DNA of 5,734 nucleotides from UBA3907 sp033810155 (GTDB lineage Bacteria; Bacillota; Sulfobacillia; Fermentithermobacillales; Fermentithermobacillaceae). The stretch is taken from contig JAPXKJ010000052.1 of the NCBI GenBank assembly GCA_033810155.1, positions 1 through 5,734 on the forward strand, in the 5' to 3' direction. A program made the position numbers and the translations under genes. The notes below the pieces were generated by a model that saw nothing but the letters and a program-made list of their open reading frames with translations, searched no databases and was not told the origin of the DNA. Shown here piece by piece: positions 1 to 5,734 of this stretch (position 1 is the stretch's first letter; every line of letters begins with the position of its first letter).

Positions 1-23
1 TTATAGAAAGAGTGGTTGGTCAC

Positions 24-1169
24 ATGCCAGAGTCGAAAGGTTCCGTGCTCATGCTGCCCATGGGATTGGACATAGGCGGTGCAGAGACCCACGTGATCAG
101 CCTTGCTAAAGGAATAAAGCGTCTCGGGTGGCAAGTTTTCGTCGCGTCTAGCGGCGGACAGCGAGTATCCGAGCTTACTGAATGTGGGATTCCCCATTTT
201 CACGCTCCACTTGATTCGAGGTTGCCCTTTCGCATGCTGCAAGCGTACAGGGCCGTTTCTGACATACTAGATACATACGATATAGACATTATTCATGCGC
301 ATGCTAGAATACCCATCTGGCTATCGACGAGATTAGCCAAAAAGAGAAATATTCCCCTAGTAGCTACCTATCACGGACAGTTCAAAGCAGGCTTTCCCTG
401 GATGTTTTTCACAAAGCCCGGAGACAGGACAATAGCAGTTAGCAATAGTATTAAGGACTACATAGTCGAAAGATTCAATTTCAACCCAGATAACGTCATC
501 GTTATACCTAACGGTATCGATGTTAACCTATTTCATCCTGCTAGTGAAGAAGAGAAATCCAAAGCACGTAGTCTGCTCAATATCCCTGCAGACGCCACTC
601 CTGTGATCGCCTACGTATCCAGGATTGAAGATGATCTAACTCAAGCAGCGATTACCGCCCAAGAGGCGGCGTTGTGCCTCTCGTCCGAGTACCCAGGTAC
701 TATACTGCTCATTGCGGGAGACGGTCCAGGCATGTCTGCGGTAAAGGCTAGAGCAACTGACATCAATTCCGCTTGTCAGAAAGAACTGGTGCACTGCTTA
801 GGATTTGTCTTAGATACACCTTCCTTGTATGCAGCCTCAGACATCGTCTTAGGCATGTCCAGAGTCGCCTTAGAGTCTATGGCATCAGAAAAACCGGTAA
901 TCATATTTGGCCCCAAAGGCGCATTTGGGCCAATTTGTCCCGAGAACATAATTGTGCTTGAGGAAAGAAACTACGTTCCCAACCAAGCACCTTTCCCCTC
1001 AACCGCCGAGGTCCTGTGCGAACTTATGAAAGACCTACTGGAAGATCCAGAGAAGATGAGACTTGCCGCGAAACTAGGGCGTGAGACAGTGCTGAAACAC
1101 CACTCAGAAGACAGCGTCGCAAAGTCCACTGAACAAGTGTACTTAGATCTGCTAAGACACACCCGATAG
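24..1169 (+). CDS. GT4-family (GT-B fold) glycosyltransferase
   Basis: This is a cytoplasmic or membrane-associated retaining glycosyltransferase of the GT4 type, which moves a sugar from a nucleotide-sugar to an acceptor such as a lipid or growing glycan; neither substrate can be read from the sequence. Residues below are numbered from the GTG at 12. The N-terminal acceptor domain has the glycine-rich GGAETH loop at 22-27 after strand VLMLPMG, and a HAHAR segment at 95-99. The hinge carries AVSNS at 142-146 and IPNGID at 165-170. The C-terminal donor domain has SRI at 203-205, GDGPG at 236-240 and SRVALESMASEKPVI at 283-297. No signal peptide or membrane segment is seen. The length (381-385 aa) is normal. 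ATG at 24 is preferred because it sits shortly before the first beta strand and has a weak purine-rich stretch (AAAGAG) upstream. GTG at 12 is possible, and the frame is open to the left edge. The first Glu of the EX7E motif is replaced by Leu280. The class is certain; the role (exopolysaccharide, lipid glycosylation) is unknown. Confidence 0.88.
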   Translation: MPESKGSVLMLPMGLDIGGAETHVISLAKGIKRLGWQVFVASSGGQRVSELTECGIPHFHAPLDSRLPFRMLQAYRAVSDILDTYDIDIIHAHARIPIWLSTRLAKKRNIPLVATYHGQFKAGFPWMFFTKPGDRTIAVSNSIKDYIVERFNFNPDNVIVIPNGIDVNLFHPASEEEKSKARSLLNIPADATPVIAYVSRIEDDLTQAAITAQEAALCLSSEYPGTILLIAGDGPGMSAVKARATDINSACQKELVHCLGFVLDTPSLYAASDIVLGMSRVALESMASEKPVIIFGPKGAFGPICPENIIVLEERNYVPNQAPFPSTAEVLCELMKDLLEDPEKMRLAAKLGRETVLKHHSEDSVAKSTEQVYLDLLRHTR

Positions 1170-1211
1170 GGTCTTTCGTACGCACGTTGGAACCTGCTCG
1201 CTCCCTAATAC

Positions 1212-1257
1212 GTCATGCTAGATATGTAGTAGTGGTTTCTTTCGTTTCTGGCATGAC
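1212..1257 (+). promoter_or_regulatory. Leader hairpin upstream of the phosphoesterase-propeller gene
   Basis: Positions 1212-1222 pair with 1247-1257: eleven consecutive pairs, ten Watson-Crick and one G-U, with outer arms GTCATGC and GCATGAC. A few further pairs are possible inside the 24-nt loop (1224-1226 with 1243-1245). The stem ends 5 nt before the AAGGAGG ribosome binding site of the downstream gene. Only a short CTTTC follows, so it is a poor intrinsic terminator. It could be a 5'-UTR structure affecting translation or mRNA stability, a weak attenuator after the glycosyltransferase gene, or an operator with widely spaced half-sites. No convincing -35/-10 pair was found in the 109-nt gap (1170-1278), so it is unclear whether the two genes are co-transcribed. 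Confidence 0.4.
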
Positions 1258-1262
1258 CTTTC

Positions 1263-1269
1263 AAGGAGG
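1263..1269 (+). promoter_or_regulatory. Ribosome binding site (AAGGAGG)
   Basis: AAGGAGG is a full match to the anti-Shine-Dalgarno core. It lies 9 nt before the ATG at 1279 and fixes that start for the exported phosphoesterase-propeller protein. Confidence 0.9.
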
Positions 1270-1278
1270 CTTTCCCTT

Positions 1279-3513
1279 ATGTATACATCTACTCGTTCAT
1301 CCCAAAGCAAGAAGAAAACAATCAAGGCACTTTTCGTCACACTGGTCCTGCTTGCAGCAATATCAACTCCTACCACGGTGTCTCTGGCATCTTCCATATC
1401 TATACCACAGGAACCTGCATCTTTGAACAACCTATTGGGGACTCACGACCAGGACTCTGACTCCACTTTCAGATTCATACTAGCGACCGACAGCCATATT
1501 GGATCAGGTCAAGGAAACAAGAACTCCGCATCGGCGATAAGAGATATCCTGTCAAAATACAAGGATTCATCGTTCATGATTCATATGGGAGATGTAACCG
1601 AAACCGGCTCGGAGGAAGAATACTCGCTCTTTCAGAACATGACATCACTTTTCACTTTTCCAATTGTAGGCACTGCAGGGAATCACGAATCTAGGTGGCA
1701 GGATCCTTTTGCAACCAAGTTTACTAACTACATAAGTCCGTCCAACTTTTCTTTTGACTGGGGGAAGTGGCACTTTGTAGTGCTGGATACCACATATCCT
1801 GAGCAAACATTAGGAACCGTCGATCCGTCGATTATCTCCTGGCTCAATGAAGATTTGGCTTCTACGCCCAAAGGCACACCAATAGCGATTTTCTCGCACC
1901 ATCCCATATTCTACCCCGCAACCACCTTCCAAGACTCAGATGATGCTTTATTATCTATAATCGATAAATATCCCGTCCAGGCACTATTCTGCGGACACGG
2001 TCATTGCTTCATACCTTGGAAACACCAAGGTAGGGCATGTTTCATGATCGGTGCTTTTATGGAAAACTGCTACTGTGTCGTAGAAGTCGATGGACTAGAA
2101 ATGAGGGTTTACGCTATAAAACCGGGCGCGGGATCAAACGACCATGTTAAATCGCTAATCGGTGAAGTAATTGCCAAGCCGATTACGTCCTTCCAAAATC
2201 CAGTACATAGTTTTCAGTGCTTGGTGAAAGATGACAAACTTGTTTTCGACTTCGCGCTGCTATCACCGGCGTCTTGCCAATTCCAGATAGATGGAGGGAG
2301 TTTTAATGACCTTGGCAGTTTGCCGGCTGGAACGCATCAGTTTTCAGTAGATGTGTCCGCACACGCTCCGGGTTTGCATACCATTAGATTGAAGGCAACA
2401 GGTACAGACGGACCCTATACTAAAGTGCTTGAATTTGAAAAGGATCTCACGAAGTACGTGGCATGGAAACTAGATCTCGGCAGCGCGCTCACCGGCCGGC
2501 TACTCCGAGACTCTACTGAATCAGTCATTTTCGGTACAAGAAACGGTTCCGTATACGCCGTAAACCCCGAAACAGGCAGTTTACTTTGGCAATACAATGC
2601 AGGCTCATCGTGGTGCGGTGGCGCTATCGCTGATCGGGAGCTGTATTTCGGAACATCTTCAGGCGAAGTGCACTGCATAGACAAGGCAACCGGTGCTCTC
2701 ATTTGGAAGGAGTCGATAGACCCACTAGGATTCATTGAACCGCCTGCGATCATGCGCACTGGCGAAAGGACCCTTCTGTACATAGGATCTCCCTCAGGAA
2801 AGGTCTACGCAATCGACACAGGCACAAAAGCAACCGCATGGGTTTATGAAGCCATAGGAGCAGTGACCAATACGCCTTCTACAGGACTGGGCATGGTTTT
2901 CTTTGGAACTTGGGGCAACAAGTTCTACGCGCTAGATGCCAAGACCGGACAACTAAGATGGGAAAGAGAATTGGGACGCCAGATATACTACTCACCCTCA
3001 CAGAATTCCCTCCTCCTAGGAGGAAGAGTATTCACGTCAACACCCGCCGATAATCACAGCGGAGGGAGCTTTTTATATGCCCTAGACCCATACGATGGCA
3101 CTGAAGTGTGGAAAGGTGTGAATTGGCGCACTTTTTTGGAGCCATCTCTACCGCTCAGCTCTAACGAAGATAGAACAATAGTCCGAAAATATGTATTGGT
3201 TCCAGACTCAAGCGGGCTTATAACGCCGTATTTTGCCGACAGCGGGCAAATACCGTGGCGTATCCAGGGTTGTTCAACTTTGTTTTCAGGTGTTCCAAAT
3301 CTCGACGAGATCTACGTAACGGGTGGCGCAAGAGGCGTTATATCCATACATTTCAAAGAAAAACAGGTTGATTACAAGGTGAGAGATTCCTTCCTGTTCG
3401 TAGATCCACTTGTCGTAAAGGTTCAATCTCAGGACAATAGCAATGCGTACAACTATTTGATCATTCAAGGGGACAACAAAGGGGATTTGTGGGCCATTAG
3501 AGTCGGTGATTGA
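1279..3513 (+). CDS. Exported calcineurin-like metallophosphoesterase with C-terminal PQQ-like beta-propeller
   Basis: This is a 744-aa exported protein. Its N-terminus has lysines at 11-13 and 16, a hydrophobic stretch at about 17-29 and a likely signal peptidase I site after Ala37 (SLA|SS). Residues 65-285 form a metallophosphoesterase domain with the whole dinuclear-metal motif series: D71-x-H73, G104-D105, G134-N135-H136-E137, H207-H208 and G239-H-G-H242. Phosphomonoester or phosphodiester hydrolysis outside the cytoplasm is therefore likely; the substrate is unknown. Residues about 300-390 look like an all-beta, Ig-like linker. From about 393 to the end there are repeated blades of the form FGT..G.VYA.D..TG...W (418-438, 457-477, 502-523, 542-562, 595-612), then degenerate ones at 648-662, 681-701 and 729-744. 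This is a PQQ/BamB-type propeller of about seven to eight blades. PQQ binding is not implied; a scaffold or ligand-binding role is more likely. A strong ribosome binding site fixes the start. Confidence 0.88.
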   Translation: MYTSTRSSQSKKKTIKALFVTLVLLAAISTPTTVSLASSISIPQEPASLNNLLGTHDQDSDSTFRFILATDSHIGSGQGNKNSASAIRDILSKYKDSSFMIHMGDVTETGSEEEYSLFQNMTSLFTFPIVGTAGNHESRWQDPFATKFTNYISPSNFSFDWGKWHFVVLDTTYPEQTLGTVDPSIISWLNEDLASTPKGTPIAIFSHHPIFYPATTFQDSDDALLSIIDKYPVQALFCGHGHCFIPWKHQGRACFMIGAFMENCYCVVEVDGLEMRVYAIKPGAGSNDHVKSLIGEVIAKPITSFQNPVHSFQCLVKDDKLVFDFALLSPASCQFQIDGGSFNDLGSLPAGTHQFSVDVSAHAPGLHTIRLKATGTDGPYTKVLEFEKDLTKYVAWKLDLGSALTGRLLRDSTESVIFGTRNGSVYAVNPETGSLLWQYNAGSSWCGGAIADRELYFGTSSGEVHCIDKATGALIWKESIDPLGFIEPPAIMRTGERTLLYIGSPSGKVYAIDTGTKATAWVYEAIGAVTNTPSTGLGMVFFGTWGNKFYALDAKTGQLRWERELGRQIYYSPSQNSLLLGGRVFTSTPADNHSGGSFLYALDPYDGTEVWKGVNWRTFLEPSLPLSSNEDRTIVRKYVLVPDSSGLITPYFADSGQIPWRIQGCSTLFSGVPNLDEIYVTGGARGVISIHFKEKQVDYKVRDSFLFVDPLVVKVQSQDNSNAYNYLIIQGDNKGDLWAIRVGD

Positions 3514-3527
3514 ACCAGGTATAGACG

Positions 3528-3563
3528 CAGAAGAGAGAACTTCATGTGAGGTCCTCTCTTCTG
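3528..3563. terminator. Hairpin between convergent genes, probable terminator
   Basis: Ten perfect base pairs (3528-3537 with 3554-3563, arms CAGAAGAGAG and CTCTCTTCTG) continue past one A-C mismatch into four more pairs (3539-3542 with 3549-3552, one G-U), closing on a 6-nt loop. It starts 14 nt after the stop codon of the phosphoesterase gene and ends 30 nt from the stop codon of the opposing lyase gene. On the plus strand it is followed by only TTT, and there is no T-run on the minus side. A plus-strand or bidirectional terminator is likely because of its position, but it is not a textbook Rho-independent one. Confidence 0.65.
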
Positions 3564-3593
3564 TTTGACTGATGGTAGTAAAGCAAAGATGCC

Positions 3594-4787
3594 TTAATAC
3601 CCCGTAGCCTTCTTAAGGGCTTGGCCAAGATCGGCAAGAAGATCATCTATGTGCTCTATCCCTACCGAGATTCGCACCAGACCATCTGCGATGCCTGCGG
3701 CTTTTCGGGCCTCTGGCGTCATAGGCGAATGCGTCATGGACGCAGGGTGTTCTACCAAAGTACTCGTCTCGCCTAGGCTAACGGCAAGATGACACAGTTG
3801 TACCGAATTCATCAGTGTCTTGCCAGCCTCAAACCCGCCTTTTAACTCACATGCAATCATGCTTCCGAACCCCGACATCTGTTTCTTTGCAAGCGCATGT
3901 TGCGGATGAGACGCCAATCCTGGGTAATACACCTTTTCAACACCTTTATGTTCTTGCAGAAATCTGGCTATCGCCATTGCGTTTTCCTGAGCTGCTTTCA
4001 TTCTCACAGGAAGAGTTTTTATGCCCCTTAGTATGAGCCAGGCGTCGAATGGTGAAAGAACCCCGCCTATGTCCTTCTGAGTCGTGCCGGCAACATAATC
4101 CATGAACTCCTTCTTCCCAACCGCAACACCTGCAATGAGATCTCCATGTCCGCCCAAAAACTTAGTAGCACTATGCACTACCACGTCAATGCCCCACTCA
4201 ATGGGTCTTTGAAACACGGGGCTCATAAACGTATTATCTACTATGGTAGTTATCCCGTGCTCTTTGGCTATCTTTGACACGCCTTCCATATCAACCATCT
4301 TAAGTATGGGATTAGCAGGTGTCTCGAAGTAGATTATTTTTGTGTTAGGTTTTATGGCTTCCTCAACTTTTGCCAAGTCCGAACAATCCACCAGATCGAC
4401 ATCAACCCCGTATTTACTCAGGATTCCTGTAAGGAACGCAAAAGTGCAGCCATATACACATTCATCTGCAATAATGTGATCACCGGCGCTCACGATTGCC
4501 ATTATCACGCCGGATATTGCTGCCATACCTGATGCAAAAGCCAACCCCTTCTCCCCATTTTCAAGGGCGCTCACGCTTCTTTCCAATGCAGAAGTTGTGG
4601 GATTTCCAAGCCTTGTATAGATGTATCCGTCTCTTTCTCCTTTGAACCTAGCCGCACCCTCTTCAACGCTTGGGAACACGAAAGTCGAAGTTTGGTAGAT
4701 AGGAGCTACGATCGAGCCCGTTAGGGGATCTGGTTCTTGACCTATGTGAGTAGCCTTTGTCTCTATCCGCATGTCATCTTTGTCCAT
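3594..4787 (-). CDS. mgl: Methionine gamma-lyase (PLP-dependent Cys/Met metabolism enzyme)
   Basis: This 397-aa cytoplasmic PLP enzyme probably cleaves L-methionine to methanethiol, 2-oxobutyrate and ammonia; such lyases also act on homocysteine. The fold is the Cys/Met-metabolism family. The PLP lysine is K209 in HSATKFLGGHGD, the cofactor aspartate is D184 in IVDNT, ASGMAA at 85-90 is in the phosphate-binding region, and Y57 and R59 (IYTRLGNPT) reach the neighbouring subunit's cofactor phosphate. The carboxylate-binding Arg is R372. Residues that separate methionine gamma-lyase from cystathionine gamma-synthase and O-acetylhomoserine sulfhydrylase are present: Y112 and C114 in VYGCTFAF (Tyr114/Cys116 of the Pseudomonas putida enzyme) and K238-D239 (Lys240-Asp241). 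The length is typical and all parts are intact. The ATG at 4787 follows GGAGG by 8 nt. It lies 56 nt downstream of the deaminase gene on the same strand, with no good promoter between, so they are probably co-transcribed. The main alternative is a related gamma-lyase or gamma-synthase with different substrate preference. Confidence 0.87.
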   Translation of the reverse strand: MDKDDMRIETKATHIGQEPDPLTGSIVAPIYQTSTFVFPSVEEGAARFKGERDGYIYTRLGNPTTSALERSVSALENGEKGLAFASGMAAISGVIMAIVSAGDHIIADECVYGCTFAFLTGILSKYGVDVDLVDCSDLAKVEEAIKPNTKIIYFETPANPILKMVDMEGVSKIAKEHGITTIVDNTFMSPVFQRPIEWGIDVVVHSATKFLGGHGDLIAGVAVGKKEFMDYVAGTTQKDIGGVLSPFDAWLILRGIKTLPVRMKAAQENAMAIARFLQEHKGVEKVYYPGLASHPQHALAKKQMSGFGSMIACELKGGFEAGKTLMNSVQLCHLAVSLGETSTLVEHPASMTHSPMTPEARKAAGIADGLVRISVGIEHIDDLLADLGQALKKATGY

Positions 4788-4795
4788 GCATTACG

Positions 4796-4800
4796 CCTCC
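4796..4800 (-). promoter_or_regulatory. Ribosome binding site (GGAGG) of the lyase gene
   Basis: GGAGG on the minus strand lies 8 nt upstream of the ATG at 4787. An ATG 4 nt upstream (4791-4789) is in another frame and meets a stop after five codons, so 4787 is the start. Confidence 0.85.
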
Positions 4801-4843
4801 AAGATAGTATATTAAGGTATACAAACGACTTACCCGCTTCCGT

Positions 4844-5734
4844 TTAGTACCTAAGTTCTGATGTCTTCGGTCCCTCAGTCAGAAGTCTGTCCCTTATGTC
4901 CTGCGATTCCTTCAGAAGTTCTTCTACGTCACATACGAGCACCTTACCATCTTTCTTCTTAAACTGCCCCCCAACGAGAACATCTCTCACATTCCGTGCA
5001 TCTGCAGAGTAGAGTATCGAAGCCAACGGATCGTAGACAGGCCAAGTGTGAACCATGGCTAGGTCCCACACCACAAGATCCGCCGCGTAACCAGGTGCCA
5101 CATCACCGGTGTTCGCATAAAGCGCTAAATGACCGTTCATCAACATCTGCCACAAGGATTTCAAAGGGTATGCCGACGCATCGCCAAGGGAGTCTTTTGC
5201 CAAGAGACCGTATAGTCTTACTTGTTCCAATGGATTCAAGGTATTCGAACTTGCGGCGCCATCCGTACCAACACCTACTTTCAACGGTTCCTCTAAACAT
5301 CCTGAACATGATGATTCTCCAGAGACCTCAAAATCTCTCTGATTAGGCCTTCTCGCTTCGTTTCTAACTAGTCGTTCCCACTGAAACCTGTAGAGATTCC
5401 CAAATCCGGATGACAGTTTTAGATACGTCTTAGGACACACGGCAAATACCACATCATCTCCCAGATAGGAAAGCTCCTCCGCCTGAATCCATATTCCGTG
5501 GCCAATGATACATGGAACATCCAATATCCCCGACTCCTTAAGTATGGCAAACGGAGTTTTCCCATATTGGGTTATACTATCCTTTACCTGCTTCTCGGTC
5601 TCAGACACGTGGATATGTATGCCTACATTTAATTCTACAGCTCTTTCAGCGCACGCCTCAAGAACACTAGGAGAACATGTATAGGGTGCGTGAGGACCTA
5701 TACGCATCTTGACCAGAGAACCCCATTTGTGGTT
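4844..5734 (-). CDS. mtaD: 5-methylthioadenosine/S-adenosylhomocysteine deaminase family amidohydrolase (partial, N-terminus missing)
   Basis: This is the C-terminal two thirds of a metal-dependent amidohydrolase; the frame stays open for nine codons before the Met at 5707 and runs off the window. Relatives are about 400-450 aa, so the first HxH metal motif lies outside. The family deaminates MTA and SAH (adenosine moiety) to inosine forms. Numbering from Met 5707: GPHAPYTCS (4-12) is a family signature, H33 and E36 in HIHVSET match the metal His and catalytic Glu, H70 in IGHG matches the active-site His, and D149 in VGTDGAASSN is the metal Asp. The tail GDVAPGYAADLVVWDL (201-216) is the usual return to the small beta domain. 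The common HCVH is HGIW here, and about 29 extra residues (108-136, with C134-x-x-C137) sit before GTDG. It lies directly upstream of the methionine gamma-lyase gene. The family call is firm; exact substrate preference (MTA, SAH, adenosine or another aminopurine or pterin) is not. The promoter would be beyond the right edge. Confidence 0.85.
   Translation of the reverse strand, partial: NHKWGSLVKMRIGPHAPYTCSPSVLEACAERAVELNVGIHIHVSETEKQVKDSITQYGKTPFAILKESGILDVPCIIGHGIWIQAEELSYLGDDVVFAVCPKTYLKLSSGFGNLYRFQWERLVRNEARRPNQRDFEVSGESSCSGCLEEPLKVGVGTDGAASSNTLNPLEQVRLYGLLAKDSLGDASAYPLKSLWQMLMNGHLALYANTGDVAPGYAADLVVWDLAMVHTWPVYDPLASILYSADARNVRDVLVGGQFKKKDGKVLVCDVEELLKESQDIRDRLLTEGPKTSELRY

Noticed and set aside
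907..933. Inverted repeat inside the glycosyltransferase gene (TTGGCCCCAAA and TTTGGGCCAA, 6-nt loop, one bulged C).
   Set aside because: It lies in coding sequence that encodes two nearby FGP tripeptides, so the pairing is most simply a by-product of repeated Phe-Gly-Pro codons; no T-run or regulatory context supports a functional element.
1170..1278. Promoter for the phosphoesterase gene (TTGGAA at 1187 with TAATAC at 1206, or a TGCTAGATA extended -10-like site at 1216).
   Set aside because: The first pair is only 13 nt apart and the second matches the -10 consensus at three of six positions, so neither can be called.
1187..1426. Open frame of 79 codons spanning the gap and the start of the phosphoesterase gene.
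   Set aside because: It has no ribosome binding site, mostly overlaps the signal-peptide region of the larger gene in another frame, and its residue composition (many His, Arg, Leu, Cys) is not protein-like.
2415..2783. Antisense open frame of 122 codons within the propeller region.
   Set aside because: It lies wholly opposite a well-supported gene, has no recognisable domain or ribosome binding site, and fits the shadow of repeated blade codons.
4807..4822. Imperfect palindrome GTATA-CCTTAA-TATAC and a TATACT box (minus strand) between the deaminase and lyase genes, considered as promoter or operator.
   Set aside because: Transcription starting from the TATACT box would begin at or inside the ribosome binding site, and no -35-like hexamer is correctly spaced from either box. 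Five-base AT-rich arms are easily due to chance.
4788..4843. Possible SAM or other riboswitch ahead of the methionine gamma-lyase gene.
   Set aside because: The gap is only 56 nt and shows none of the helices or conserved cores such a riboswitch needs.
4996..5346. Plus-strand open frame of 116 codons opposite the deaminase gene.
   Set aside because: The deaminase motifs on the minus strand across the same bases are clear; the plus-strand translation shows no family features and no start signal.

Overview
The window carries four protein-coding genes in two convergent pairs and no visible RNA genes, mobile elements or CRISPR. It looks like a bacterial chromosome. Start sites have strong Shine-Dalgarno sequences (AAGGAGG, GGAGG), one protein has a Sec-type signal peptide, base composition is intermediate, and ATA, AGA and AGG codons are frequent. 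Together with methionine-catabolic and purine-thioether deaminase genes, this fits an anaerobic, possibly amino-acid-fermenting or thermophilic lineage (Thermotogota, Synergistota or Firmicutes-like). That placement is inference; no marker in the window fixes the taxon.

Plus-strand half (1-3513): a GT4-family glycosyltransferase (24-1169) is followed after 109 nt by a large exported protein (1279-3513). The exported protein joins a signal peptide, a calcineurin-like metallophosphoesterase domain with a complete metal-site motif set, an Ig-like linker and a C-terminal PQQ/BamB-type beta-propeller. The gap between them holds a long imperfect hairpin ending just before the Shine-Dalgarno of the second gene.

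Minus-strand half (3594-5734): an amidohydrolase of the MTA/SAH deaminase (MtaD) family runs in from the right edge without its N-terminus. It is followed 56 nt downstream by a methionine gamma-lyase with the family's diagnostic Cys, Tyr, Arg and Lys-Asp residues. The two probably form an operon handling sulfur metabolites derived from S-adenosylmethionine and methionine. The deaminase would convert adenosyl thioethers to inosyl forms, and the lyase would split methionine (and probably homocysteine) to 2-oxobutyrate, ammonia and a volatile thiol or sulfide.

The two pairs converge on an 80-nt gap that contains a strong hairpin, probably a shared terminator. I see no clear undescribed system here. 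The most unusual points are the domain architecture of the secreted phosphoesterase-propeller, a roughly 29-residue CxxC-containing insertion in the deaminase, and the leader hairpin.
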